From assembly GCA_002733715.2 (NCBI GenBank), contig NVWQ02000058.1, positions 1 through 64,000 of the forward strand: DNA of 64,000 bases, written 5' to 3'. The translations under genes and the position numbers were made by a program. Below, piece after piece: positions 17,728-27,248 of the stretch. The stretch is from Methylophaga sp. (GTDB taxonomy: Bacteria > Pseudomonadota > Gammaproteobacteria > Nitrosococcales > Methylophagaceae). The notes below the pieces were generated by a model. That model ran no database searches and was not told the DNA's origin. It was given only the letters and a program-made list of their open reading frames with translations. Numbering within the stretch: position 1 is the stretch's first letter; each line of letters opens with the position of its first letter.

Positions 17728-20079
17728 TTGTTAAAAGAAAATCCCCTTCCTGCCAATACGAATTATGCTGAACACATTTATGTGCGCGGTATAGTGCAGG
17801 GTGTGGGTTTTCGACCCACTGTGTGGCGTTTAGCTCAACAGCATGATCTGCGTGGTGATGTGAGTAATGATGGTGATGGCGTAATTATCAGAGTGCAAGG
17901 TGAACAAGCAGACATAAGCTCATTTGTCCAAGACTTAGTTGACACTAAACCCGCACTGGCGCGTATTGATTCTATTGAACGGCAGCCTCAAGCAGCCATC
18001 GAGTCATTATCAGCAACATTTGACATTATTCCATCAACAAAAACGGAGGTAAACACAGGAATATTGGCAGATGCTGCAAGTTGTGATGAATGTATACAAG
18101 AAATATTTGATCCTGATAATCGCCGATATGGCTATGCATTTACTAACTGTACACACTGTGGCCCACGTTTAAGCATCATACAGGGCGTGCCTTATGACCG
18201 GGCACAAACAACGATGGCCAAATTTGTGCAATGTGCACGTTGTGAGCAGGAATATAAGTCTCCAGAAGACAGGCGTTTTCATGCCCAGCCCAATGCTTGT
18301 CCTGATTGTGGTCCACAGTGCTGGGTTACGGATAAAGCTGGAAACAAACTTACCAGTCAGTCGCCGATTTCAGATATTGCCCATTATTTACAAAATCAAT
18401 CCATTATCGCAATTAAAGGCATTGGAGGTTTTCATCTAGCCGTAGATGCTACTGATGAGATCGCGGTGCAAAAATTACGGAAACGTAAACAGCGCCCTAG
18501 TAAGCCCTTTGCTCTGATGGCTAAAAATATCGCGATGATTGAGCTATATTGCCATGTTAATGAGCACGAGAGGGCGTTGCTTAGTAGTGCCGCTGCTCCG
18601 GTTGTTTTGCTAGATAAAAAACAAAATATCTTACTTGCTGACAGTGTTGCTCCGGGGCAGAATACCTTGGGTTTTATGTTGCCTTATACGCCATTACATC
18701 ATTTGCTTTTGAACCAGATAGAACAACCGATTGTGTTAACCTCAGCTAATATTGCACATGAGCCACAGTGTATTAATAATGATGATGCAATATCACGACT
18801 CGCTACGATTGTAGACTACTTTTTATTGCATGATCGTGAGATTGAAAATCGTGTTGATGATTCTGTTGTGCGAATGATGGCTGGCAAACCACAATTTCTG
18901 CGTCGAGGGCGGGGTTATGCGCCGCATTCAATTATTTTAGCCAAAAGCTTTCAGCTGACGCCTGCTATTTTAGCGTTGGGAGGAGAATTAAAAAATACCT
19001 TTTGTTTGCTTAAAAATGGCCATGCCATATTGTCACAACATATGGGTGATCTTGAAAACTATTCTACCTATGAAGATTTTCGCCATAATATAACGTTATA
19101 TCAGCAGTTGTTTCAGCATAAAGCAGAGTATATTGCGATTGATGCACATCCTGACTATTTATCCAGTCAAGCTGGACAAGAAATAGCAGTACAACAGGCG
19201 ATAAATATAGAGTCTATTCAACATCATCATGCACATATCGCGGCTTGTCTTGCTGATAATCAATACGATATGGATGCAGAACCGGTTTTAGGAATCGTGC
19301 TAGATGGTTTAGGCTATGGTGATGATGGAGCTTTATGGGGTGGTGAGTTTTTATTGGCAGACTATGATAAAAGTACCCGTCTGGCCCATCTTAAACCTAT
19401 CGCCTTGCTGGGCGGCACAATCGCCATGAAACAGCCTTGGCGTAATACCTATGCGCACTTACACACTTGTCTGGGTTGGAGTGATCTTAGTGCGCGCTAT
19501 GCAGAACTAGATTTGGTTCATAAATTAAATCAAAAACCATTGAAGACCTTTGATGCGATGATGGAAAAGAATATGAATTGCCCATTAGCTTCATCAACTG
19601 GACGGTTATTTGATGCTGTAGCGGGTGCAGTTGGTATTTGTTTTGAAAACATTCAATATGAAGGTCAGGCCGCGATTGAACTAGAAGCGAGCATCACCAA
19701 ACAGGCATGGCAAGATTCGGCGTTGTCAGCCTACCCGTTTTCAGTGGAAAATAAGGTGTTTGATCCAACACCTATGTGGCAGTCTTTACTAGAAGATTTG
19801 GCGGAATCGGTAGAGGTTTCGACTATTTCAGCACGGTTTCATAAGGGGCTCTCGTTGGCTATTCAACAATTGGCCACGCAATTAGCCAATGACAATAAGG
19901 TAAACACAATCGCGCTATCAGGGGGGGTGTTTCAGAACAAGACCTTATTTGAAGACGTGAAGAAGGGTTTAGAACAACAATTTACAGTGCTGGTACATAA
20001 AAATGTACCCGCGAATGATGGCGGGCTTGCTTTAGGGCAAGCCGTGATCGCAGCAACTCGAATAATGAGGAAACAGTAA
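17728..20079 (+). CDS. hypF: Carbamoyltransferase HypF
   Basis: HypF makes the thiocarbamoyl group on HypE that becomes the cyanide ligands. Domains in the 783 residues: acylphosphatase (YVRGIVQGVGFRP, residues 18-100), two zinc fingers (CDECIQE with CTHCGPR; CARCEQE with CPDCGPQC), a YrdC-like domain (about 210-390), and a Kae1-like carbamoyltransferase part with IQHHHAHIAAC and SGGVFQNKTL. I accept the TTG start at 17728 because AGGA sits eight bases before it and no ATG precedes the acylphosphatase motif. Confidence 0.95.
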   Translation: MLKENPLPANTNYAEHIYVRGIVQGVGFRPTVWRLAQQHDLRGDVSNDGDGVIIRVQGEQADISSFVQDLVDTKPALARIDSIERQPQAAIESLSATFDIIPSTKTEVNTGILADAASCDECIQEIFDPDNRRYGYAFTNCTHCGPRLSIIQGVPYDRAQTTMAKFVQCARCEQEYKSPEDRRFHAQPNACPDCGPQCWVTDKAGNKLTSQSPISDIAHYLQNQSIIAIKGIGGFHLAVDATDEIAVQKLRKRKQRPSKPFALMAKNIAMIELYCHVNEHERALLSSAAAPVVLLDKKQNILLADSVAPGQNTLGFMLPYTPLHHLLLNQIEQPIVLTSANIAHEPQCINNDDAISRLATIVDYFLLHDREIENRVDDSVVRMMAGKPQFLRRGRGYAPHSIILAKSFQLTPAILALGGELKNTFCLLKNGHAILSQHMGDLENYSTYEDFRHNITLYQQLFQHKAEYIAIDAHPDYLSSQAGQEIAVQQAINIESIQHHHAHIAACLADNQYDMDAEPVLGIVLDGLGYGDDGALWGGEFLLADYDKSTRLAHLKPIALLGGTIAMKQPWRNTYAHLHTCLGWSDLSARYAELDLVHKLNQKPLKTFDAMMEKNMNCPLASSTGRLFDAVAGAVGICFENIQYEGQAAIELEASITKQAWQDSALSAYPFSVENKVFDPTPMWQSLLEDLAESVEVSTISARFHKGLSLAIQQLATQLANDNKVNTIALSGGVFQNKTLFEDVKKGLEQQFTVLVHKNVPANDGGLALGQAVIAATRIMRKQ

Positions 20080-20357
20080 TGTGCTTAGGTATACCCGGTC
20101 AAATTTTTGAAATTACGGATGCAGAGCGGCTATTGGCAAAAGTCGATGTATCAGGTGTGAAGCGTGAAGTTAATATTGCCTGTATTGTCAGTGATGACCA
20201 CCCTGTAAATGCGTGTGTGGGCGATTGGGTATTGGTACATGTGGGCTTTGCCATGAGCCGGATTGATGAAGATGAGGCGGCTAGAACCTTGCAAATATTG
20301 GAAGAATTGGGTGAGGTTCAAGAAGAGCTCGAAGCCATGCAACAAGGTGCACGATAA
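20079..20357 (+). CDS. hypC: Hydrogenase assembly chaperone HypC
   Basis: The 92-residue protein starts MCLGIPGQI, with the essential Cys2. HVGFAMSRIDEDEA is the conserved C-terminal helix region. It carries the Fe(CN)2CO moiety with HypD. Its ATG overlaps the stop of hypF (TAATG). As the general HypC it probably acts on HoxH and HoxC, with HupF acting on HupL; that division is inference. Confidence 0.95.
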   Translation: MCLGIPGQIFEITDAERLLAKVDVSGVKREVNIACIVSDDHPVNACVGDWVLVHVGFAMSRIDEDEAARTLQILEELGEVQEELEAMQQGAR

Positions 20358-20359
20358 TT

Positions 20360-21043
20360 ATGAGTGAGTCTGATAATCAGCAACATTTAAAGGAGTTGTA
20401 TCCTTTTTTGCATAATAAGACAAAAGATCCGGAACAAGATAGGGTGGGGTTGCTGGAGTCAATTAAGCAAAAAGCAGCAGAAAGTATTGCAATAAAACAA
20501 CAGTTTTTTGAGGTACATTCACAGGCTTTACTTGATGCTGCACAAGCTATTGCCAACGTTTATAAAAATAAAGGCCGCATGTATGCCATGGGTAATGGGG
20601 GCTCAAGCTGTGATGCGGCCCATTTTTGTGTGGAGTTTCAACATCCTGTTACTGCAGGTCGGCCAGCATTAGCCGCGATGAATTTGCTCGCTGATACAGC
20701 AATGAATTCGGCAGTATCAAATGATGTAGGCTACCAGCATATTTTTGTGCGTCAATTGGATGCACACGCGAGAGAATATGATGGTCTAATGGGATTTTCA
20801 ACTAGCGGATGCTCAGCTAATTTGATGACGGCGTATGCAAAAGCGAAAGAGATGGGTTTAGTCACATTAGGTTTTGCCGGCGGTGATGGAGGTGAGATGA
20901 AAACCAGCGGTCTAGTCGATCATTGTCTGGTGGTTGAAAGTGATTCCATTCATCGCATACAAGAAACACACGTTGCCTGTTACCACATTATTTGGGATCT
21001 CGTTCATACCTTGCTAGCGGATAGCCGAGGCCAATTATCATGA
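20360..21043 (+). CDS. GmhA-like SIS-domain protein within the hyp operon
   Basis: This 227-residue protein belongs to the sugar-isomerase (SIS) fold and resembles sedoheptulose-7-phosphate isomerase. Visible marks are MGNGGSSCDAAHFCVEFQH (phosphate-binding and active-site Asp/Glu), FSTSGCSANLMTAY, and HRIQETHVACYHIIWDLVH at the end. A basic, Gln-rich N-terminal 40 residues precede the fold. It sits 2 bases after hypC and 19 before hypD, in the same operon, so co-expression with metallocentre maturation is certain on layout. What it does there is not known to me: lipopolysaccharide heptose synthesis would be out of place, and a role with a phosphosugar linked to ligand synthesis or regulation is conceivable. 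Confidence 0.85.
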   Translation: MSESDNQQHLKELYPFLHNKTKDPEQDRVGLLESIKQKAAESIAIKQQFFEVHSQALLDAAQAIANVYKNKGRMYAMGNGGSSCDAAHFCVEFQHPVTAGRPALAAMNLLADTAMNSAVSNDVGYQHIFVRQLDAHAREYDGLMGFSTSGCSANLMTAYAKAKEMGLVTLGFAGGDGGEMKTSGLVDHCLVVESDSIHRIQETHVACYHIIWDLVHTLLADSRGQLS

Positions 21044-21062
21044 GCATAACAGGAACTACATT

Positions 21063-22187
21063 ATGAAATTCGTAGATGAATTCCGTGATACGGAAAAAGC
21101 AAAAACACTCACCAAAGCAATTCATGAGATTGCTAGAAAATTGGAACCAAAGTTAACAAAACCATTACAAATTATGGAGTTTTGTGGCGGACATACTCAT
21201 ACTATTTTTCGGTATGGTATTGAACAAATGTTGCCAGATAATATCGAGATGGTGCATGGGCCGGGTTGTCCTGTATGTGTCTTGCCTATGGGACGTGTTG
21301 ATGATTGTGTCTCGCTGGCGGAAAATCCAGATGTTATATTTACCACCTTTGGTGACGCAATGCGCGTGCCTGGCTCGAAAAAAAGTTTATTACAAGCCAA
21401 AGCAGATGGTGCAGATATTCGTATGACGTATTCACCCATGGATGCATTGAGTTTGGCGCGAAAGAATCCTGACAAAGAAGTGATCTTTTTTGGTTTGGGT
21501 TTTGAAACTACCATGCCGAGCAGTGCCTTTACGGTGTTACAAGCTGAGCGTGAAGGCATCAATAATTTTTCTTTATTCTGTAATCATATTACGACGGTGC
21601 CGACCATTAAAGCCGTACTTGATTCACCGGATATGAAGCTTGATGGTTTTCTTGCTCCCGGTCATGTCGCAATGGTGATAGGCGAACGCCCGTTTGACTT
21701 TATTGCTTTGGATTACCATAAACCAATTGTGATCACAGGCTTTGAACCACTCGATATTTTGCATTCTCTATGGATGGTATTACAACAAATAGAGCAAGGC
21801 CGCAGCGAGGTAGAAAATCAATATACCCGTATTGTTCAACCTAATGGCAATACACCTGCCTTAGAAGCAATTAGCCAAGTTTTTGAAATTAGAGAATTCT
21901 TTGAATGGCGTGGATTAGGTTCTATTGACCATTCTGGTGTCAGAATGAAGGCCGCATATGCCGCTTTTGATGCCGAGCAAAAATTCTCGGTACCTAATCT
22001 TAAAATCGCTGATCCAAAGTCGTGTCAGTGTGGAGAAGTTGTGAAAGGCGTCATTAAACCGTGGGATTGTAAAATATTTGGAACCAAGTGTAACCCTGAA
22101 AACCCGATGGGCGCGTTGATGGTGTCGAGTGAGGGGGCGTGTGCTGCTTATTACAATAATGGCTACCATGAGAAGAAAACCGCATGA
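21063..22187 (+). CDS. hypD: Hydrogenase maturation FeS scaffold HypD
   Basis: HypD assembles the Fe(CN)2CO group with HypC. The 374-residue protein shows the family cysteine motifs: MEFCGGHTHTI, GPGCPVCVLP and the C-terminal [4Fe-4S] ligands in CQCGEVVKG, WDCKIFGTKCNP and EGACAAYY. Its ATG follows 16 bases after the SIS gene, and hypE begins inside its stop. Confidence 0.96.
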   Translation: MKFVDEFRDTEKAKTLTKAIHEIARKLEPKLTKPLQIMEFCGGHTHTIFRYGIEQMLPDNIEMVHGPGCPVCVLPMGRVDDCVSLAENPDVIFTTFGDAMRVPGSKKSLLQAKADGADIRMTYSPMDALSLARKNPDKEVIFFGLGFETTMPSSAFTVLQAEREGINNFSLFCNHITTVPTIKAVLDSPDMKLDGFLAPGHVAMVIGERPFDFIALDYHKPIVITGFEPLDILHSLWMVLQQIEQGRSEVENQYTRIVQPNGNTPALEAISQVFEIREFFEWRGLGSIDHSGVRMKAAYAAFDAEQKFSVPNLKIADPKSCQCGEVVKGVIKPWDCKIFGTKCNPENPMGALMVSSEGACAAYYNNGYHEKKTA

Positions 22188-23230
22188 CACTAGCAAAAAC
22201 AAAATTCAGCGGTAAAACTATTAATCTCTCGCATGGTGCGGGTGGTAAAGCAATGCATGACTTGATTGACCAGATTTTTGTGGCAGGGTTTGATAGCCCA
22301 GAACTGACTTTATTAGAAGATCAAGCCCGTTTTGATTTGAGTGATTTAAGTAAACTAGGAAATCGCTTGGCGATGACAACGGATTCGTATGTGGTCGATC
22401 CTTTATTTTTCCCGGGAGGGGATATTGGCAAATTAGCCGTTACAGGCACAATTAATGATTTAGCAGTAGGCGGGGCGATTCCACTTTATTTAAGCTGTGG
22501 CATGATCATTGAAGAGGGCTTTGCTATTGATGATCTGCAACGGATAGTGGCATCAATGAAAAAAACGGCTGATGCGGCTGGGGTACGTATTGTAACGGGA
22601 GATACCAAGGTTGTGCCGAGAGGTGCAGCCGATAAACTCTTTATTAATACGGCGGGAATTGGGATGATTGCTGAATCAACCAATATTCAAGCCAATAGAG
22701 CATCTGTAGGCGACGTTGTTATTATCAATGGTTATATAGGCGATCATGGTGCCGCTATTGTTGATGCACGTGGTGAATTGGCTTTAGAAATAAGTGTAGA
22801 AACTGACTGCCAACCTCTCAATGAGTTGATTCAGGAAATGTTGGCTATTTGCCCTGATATTCATTGTATGCGCGATGCAACACGAGGCGGGCTAGCAACG
22901 GTATTGAATGAGTTTGCGAATAGCAGTAATGTTGCGATCCATCTAGAACAAACTAAAATTCCAGTGCGAGAAGAAGTGCGTGGCGTATGCGAAGTATTGG
23001 GTCTTGATCCACTTTATCTGGCGAACGAAGGTAAATTAGTTGCTATCGTGGCTGCTGAAGATGCAGACAAATTAATTGAGATAATGAAACAACACCCAGC
23101 AGGCAAGGATAGTTGCGTGATTGGCACCGTTGTGAAAACACCACAAGGCAAAGTCATTTTAGAAACGGGTTTTGGCGGCAATCGAATTATCGACATGTTA
23201 GTCGGTGAACAGTTGCCTAGGATCTGCTAA
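22184..23230 (+). CDS. hypE: Cyanide-synthesis protein HypE
   Basis: The 348-residue ATPase dehydrates the carbamoylated C-terminal cysteine to a thiocyanate. It ends in PRIC, and that last cysteine is the substrate-carrying residue. The N-terminus has SHGAGGKAMHDLI, typical of the AIR-synthase (PurM) fold, plus GDTKVVPRG and RDATRGGLATVLNE. It overlaps hypD by four bases and is followed by the nickel permease two bases on. Confidence 0.96.
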   Translation: MTLAKTKFSGKTINLSHGAGGKAMHDLIDQIFVAGFDSPELTLLEDQARFDLSDLSKLGNRLAMTTDSYVVDPLFFPGGDIGKLAVTGTINDLAVGGAIPLYLSCGMIIEEGFAIDDLQRIVASMKKTADAAGVRIVTGDTKVVPRGAADKLFINTAGIGMIAESTNIQANRASVGDVVIINGYIGDHGAAIVDARGELALEISVETDCQPLNELIQEMLAICPDIHCMRDATRGGLATVLNEFANSSNVAIHLEQTKIPVREEVRGVCEVLGLDPLYLANEGKLVAIVAAEDADKLIEIMKQHPAGKDSCVIGTVVKTPQGKVILETGFGGNRIIDMLVGEQLPRIC

Positions 23231-23232
23231 GA

Positions 23233-23934
23233 ATGACGACCTTGCTCTTATTCGGTTTTTTAATTGGAATGCGTCATGCGTTAGAGGCAGATCACTTGGC
23301 GGCTGTGGCAGCCATTTCAACCAAAGAACACTCACTTAGAGCAAGCATAAAACACGGTGTGATATGGGGCTTAGGTCATACCACCACCTTGTTTCTATTT
23401 GGTTCTATTGTTATTTTTATGAATACGGTTATTTCACAGCAGATGGCGGACAAACTAGAGTTTGCAGTCGGTATCATGTTGGTATTACTTGGGTTTGATG
23501 TACTTCGCCGGATGATTAAAGAGCGTATTCACTACCACACCCATCGTCATCAGAATTTAGATGCACATTTTCATGCACATTCTCATAGTGGGGATATAAA
23601 GCACAGCAAAAGTGAACATGAACATAGTCATAATAAATTCCCTTACCGCACGCTTTTTATTGGCTTTATGCATGGTTTAGCAGGTTCAGCAGCTCTTATC
23701 TTGCTTACTTTAGATATGATTGAATCTGTGCCATTGAGTATGGTCTATATTCTATTATTTGGCGTTGGTTCAATAGCCGGAATGGCTGTGCTTTCGGTGG
23801 TGATTGCTGTGCCATTACGGGCCTCAAGCAAGTTAACTTGGTTGCATAATAGCTTGCAAATCAGCATCGGAATTTTAACTGTTGGCCTCGGCACTTCAAT
23901 TATTTATCAGTCAAATATATGGTTTGGAATATAA
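23233..23934 (+). CDS. NicO/UreH-like nickel permease
   Basis: This 233-residue membrane protein has about six helices. The metal-transport signature RHALEADHLAAV is in helix 1, and a second motif, GFMHGLAGSAALIL, is in the second half. Between helices 3 and 4 a loop carries some 14 histidines (roughly residues 96-134), probably a nickel-binding cytoplasmic segment. The family includes UreH-type nickel transporters. Its place as last gene of the hyp operon supports nickel supply to the hydrogenases. The family is safe; the metal is inferred. Confidence 0.87.
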   Translation: MTTLLLFGFLIGMRHALEADHLAAVAAISTKEHSLRASIKHGVIWGLGHTTTLFLFGSIVIFMNTVISQQMADKLEFAVGIMLVLLGFDVLRRMIKERIHYHTHRHQNLDAHFHAHSHSGDIKHSKSEHEHSHNKFPYRTLFIGFMHGLAGSAALILLTLDMIESVPLSMVYILLFGVGSIAGMAVLSVVIAVPLRASSKLTWLHNSLQISIGILTVGLGTSIIYQSNIWFGI

Positions 23935-24109
23935 GGGTGATACCTAGGCTCACGAAAACAAAGGAATTTTGAAACAAGAACATGCAGCATAATAATTTTT
24001 TATGAATAGAGTAAAAAGGATTGATTTTACTTATTGTCACAATAAAGAGTACAGTAAAACAAAATAGCATTAGGGCAAAATAAATTTTGTAAATATAGAG
24101 GTAAAGACT

Positions 24110-25180
24110 ATGGCTTTAGTATCACTGAGACAATTATTAGATTATGCAGCAGAACATCAATTTGCTATCCCAGCATTTAATGTTAACAATATGGAACAAG
24201 TACATGCCATTATGCAGGCGGCCGATGCGGTTGATAGCCCTGTCATCATGCAAGGTTCTGCCGGTGCACGTTCTTATTCAGGCGAACCTTTCTTGCGTCA
24301 TTTAATTTTAGCCGCAATTGAAGAATACCCACATATTCCAATTGTAATGCATCAAGATCATGGATCAGAACCTGCTGTATGTGCACGATCTATTCAATCA
24401 GGTTTTAGCTCAGTGATGATGGATGGCTCACTAATGGCAGATATGAAAACACCTTCATCTTTTGAATACAATGCTGCTGTGACTCAAGAAGTATCGAAAA
24501 TGGCACATGCTTGTGGTGTCTCTGTTGAAGGTGAGTTAGGTTGTCTTGGTTCTCTAGAAACAGGGATGATGGGAGAAGAGGATGGCCATGGCAGTGATGA
24601 GAAACTTGATGCTAGCCAGCTCCTTACGGATCCTGAAGAAGCTGTTGAGTTTGTAAAACAAACTGAGTGTGATGCGTTGGCTGTTGCTATTGGTACCAGC
24701 CATGGTGCTTATAAATTTACCAGCCCGCCGACAGGTGATGTATTGGCAATTAGTCATTTAAAAGTCTTACATAAACGTCTTCCTAATACACACCTTGTTA
24801 TGCACGGATCTAGTTCTGTACCACAAGAGTGGTTAAAAATTATTAATAGCTATGGCGGTGATATCAAACAAACTTACGGTGTCCCTGTTGAAGAAATTGT
24901 TGAAGGCATCAAACATGGTGTGCGCAAAGTGAATATTGATACAGATTTGCGTATGGCTTCTACAGGTGCAATTCGTCAATATCTTGCACAAGAAGAAAAC
25001 GCTGCTAACTTTGATCCCCGTAAATTTTATAAGGCTGCCACGGCTGCAATGCAAACGATTTGCCAAGATCGCTATGAAGCCTTTGGTAGTGCCGGCCACG
25101 CGAGTAAAATAAAACCAATATCATTAGAAAAAATGATTGCACGTTATGCCAGTGGTGAGCTTGCACCAACAGGATTATAA
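24110..25180 (+). CDS. fba: Class II fructose-1,6-bisphosphate aldolase
   Basis: This 356-residue zinc aldolase of the CbbA type interconverts FBP with dihydroxyacetone-P and glyceraldehyde-3-P, and also makes sedoheptulose bisphosphate in the Calvin cycle. It shows [12 protein letters not shown], the zinc histidines in VMHQDHGSE and THGAYKF, the EGELG loop, and [15 protein letters not shown] precedes the ATG. It is the first of three sugar-phosphate genes before the soluble hydrogenase operon. The 23935-24109 gap before it is AT-rich with no gene; I see no sigma-54 motif there. Confidence 0.95.
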   Translation: MALVSLRQLLDYAAEHQFAIPAFNVNNMEQVHAIMQAADAVDSPVIMQGSAGARSYSGEPFLRHLILAAIEEYPHIPIVMHQDHGSEPAVCARSIQSGFSSVMMDGSLMADMKTPSSFEYNAAVTQEVSKMAHACGVSVEGELGCLGSLETGMMGEEDGHGSDEKLDASQLLTDPEEAVEFVKQTECDALAVAIGTSHGAYKFTSPPTGDVLAISHLKVLHKRLPNTHLVMHGSSSVPQEWLKIINSYGGDIKQTYGVPVEEIVEGIKHGVRKVNIDTDLRMASTGAIRQYLAQEENAANFDPRKFYKAATAAMQTICQDRYEAFGSAGHASKIKPISLEKMIARYASGELAPTGL

Positions 25181-25257
25181 GTTCCAATACTCTCTCGTCT
25201 TTAAAGTATCAATACATTTAAAGGCTATCAACATAATTGAACTGGAGAATTCACTAA

Positions 25258-26262
25258 ATGAATACCCATAAAACATTAACGCAGTATATTGTCGAACAGC
25301 AACGGACTAACCCTCAATCAACAGGTGATTTATCTGGTTTGATGAATGACATAGCCAGCGCCTGTAAGAAAATTTCACATCTGGTGAACCGAAGTGGCAT
25401 TATTGGCATCGGTGGTGTGGCAGACTCTGAAAATGTGCAAGGTGAAGTTCAAAAAGAACTCGATATTATTACTAATGATGTCATGGTTGATCACTTAAAT
25501 TGGACTGGTCACCTAGCGGCAATGGCTTCTGAAGAAATCGAAGAGATCATTCAAATTCCTGACAATCAACCCAAAGGGAAGTATCTGATTGCTTTCGATC
25601 CACTTGATGGTTCATCAAATATTGATATTAACTTGTCAGTCGGTACTATTTTTTCAATTTTACGATGCCCAGAAGGTGTGACAAGTCCAACAGTAGAAGA
25701 CTTTAAGCAAAAAGGCACAGAGCAAGTGTGTGCTGGGTTTTGTGTTTATGGCCCCACCACCATGATGATTTTAACCACAGGGAATGGGGTGGATGGATTC
25801 ACCTTAGATCAAGATGTAGGCGAATTTATTTTGACTCACCCTAAAATGACTATTCCAGAAGATACCGCTGAATTTGCTATTAATATGTCAAACCAACGGT
25901 TCTGGGAGCCACCAGTGCAACGTTATATCGACGAATGTATCAAAGGTGTCGATGGCGGTCGTGAAAAGAACTTTAATATGCGTTGGGTCGCCTCTATGGT
26001 GGCTGAAGTGTATCGTGTGCTCACACGCGGTGGCGTTTTTCTTTACCCCTTGGATACAAAGCCAACCACACAAGGTGGCAAGCTTCGTTTAATGTATGAA
26101 GCCAGCCCAATGGCATTTATTGTTGAACAAGCAGGCGGTGTCTGCTCAACAGGGCGTGAACGTGTCTTAGATATTACCCCCGAAGGTGTTCACCAGAGAG
26201 TACCTGTCATTTTGGGTTCTAAAAACGAAGTTGAAAGAATTATTTCCTACCATCAAGAATAG
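25258..26262 (+). CDS. fbp: Class I fructose-1,6-bisphosphatase
   Basis: The 334-residue enzyme removes the 1-phosphate of FBP in gluconeogenesis and the Calvin cycle. Metal and substrate motifs are present: ASEEIEEI, AFDPLDGSSNID, and KLRLMYEASPMAFIVEQAGG. It lies 77 bases after fba with a GGAG site before the ATG. A Calvin-cycle use is inferred from the neighbours; no rubisco or phosphoribulokinase gene is in this window. Confidence 0.96.
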   Translation: MNTHKTLTQYIVEQQRTNPQSTGDLSGLMNDIASACKKISHLVNRSGIIGIGGVADSENVQGEVQKELDIITNDVMVDHLNWTGHLAAMASEEIEEIIQIPDNQPKGKYLIAFDPLDGSSNIDINLSVGTIFSILRCPEGVTSPTVEDFKQKGTEQVCAGFCVYGPTTMMILTTGNGVDGFTLDQDVGEFILTHPKMTIPEDTAEFAINMSNQRFWEPPVQRYIDECIKGVDGGREKNFNMRWVASMVAEVYRVLTRGGVFLYPLDTKPTTQGGKLRLMYEASPMAFIVEQAGGVCSTGRERVLDITPEGVHQRVPVILGSKNEVERIISYHQE

Positions 26263-26358
26263 TATTCACTTCTAGCCACATACTTGTCCTCGGACAATCA
26301 TCAAATATATTAAGTAGCCCTCCCTAGAGGGGGCCACGTTATCTAAAGGTATTTTATT

Positions 26359-27171
26359 ATGCGCAAACCACTTGTAGCTGGAAATTGGAAAATGAACTCT
26401 CCAGATGAAAGCTGTACAAAATTACTACAAAAAATGCTGGAGAAAACGCATGTCATCGAATCTATGCTTAAAACCATGCCAAATGCAGAGGTTGATATTG
26501 CCTTATTCCCACCATCTGTGTATCTAAAAGATACCCAAGAGATACTTTCTGGTAGCAATCTACAGTGGGGGTCTCAGAATGTATCAGCCTATAATGAAGG
26601 GGCTTATACGGGTGAAATTTCAGCAGCTATGATAAAAAGCTTTGGTTGTACTTATGTCTTGATTGGTCATTCTGAACGGCGCTGCCTTTATGAAAAGCTA
26701 GAGCTAGACCAACATATACTGGATAAAATTGTTGCTGAAAAATACTGCCGCTCTGTTAAAAATGGATTAACCCCTATTATCTGTATCGGAGAATCATCGG
26801 ACGACTATACATCTGGAAAAACGGAAGAAATAATTGCTAGACTGCTAGATATATTAATCGAAGAGCGCGGAGTTAAAGAATTAGCAAAAACAGTGCTCGC
26901 CTATGAACCTGTTTGGGCAATTGGAACAGGGGAATCAGCGACGCCAGAGTGGGCCCAAGAAGTACATTCTTTTATACGCCAACGAATTGCGAAGCATGAT
27001 CCTGAAACTGCAGAATCAATTCGAATCCTTTACGGCGGAAGCGTTAAAGAAGGTAATGCTCCAGCAATCTTTGCAGGGCCAGATGTTGATGGGGGGCTAA
27101 TTGGTGGTGCATCATTGGATGTCGAAGAGTTTATCCACATTTGCTTTGCAGCGGCACTAAAAACAGGATGA
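26359..27171 (+). CDS. tpiA: Triose-phosphate isomerase
   Basis: This 270-residue TIM barrel interconverts the two triose phosphates. Catalytic residues are the Lys in GNWKMN, the His in LIGHSERR and the Glu in AYEPVWAIGTG; the phosphate loop is in LYGGSVKEGN. It is somewhat longer than the usual 250 residues, mainly from an insertion around LEKTHVIESMLKTMPN. It is not paired with secG as housekeeping tpiA often is, so it may be a second, lithotrophy-linked copy; that is inference. Confidence 0.95.
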   Translation: MRKPLVAGNWKMNSPDESCTKLLQKMLEKTHVIESMLKTMPNAEVDIALFPPSVYLKDTQEILSGSNLQWGSQNVSAYNEGAYTGEISAAMIKSFGCTYVLIGHSERRCLYEKLELDQHILDKIVAEKYCRSVKNGLTPIICIGESSDDYTSGKTEEIIARLLDILIEERGVKELAKTVLAYEPVWAIGTGESATPEWAQEVHSFIRQRIAKHDPETAESIRILYGGSVKEGNAPAIFAGPDVDGGLIGGASLDVEEFIHICFAAALKTG

Positions 27172-27248
27172 TAAGATAGGGTTATACGAATGCTTTAGTT
27201 AACCTTCCTTTTAGTGATGAATTACTAAATATCAAAGGATGCATAGTT

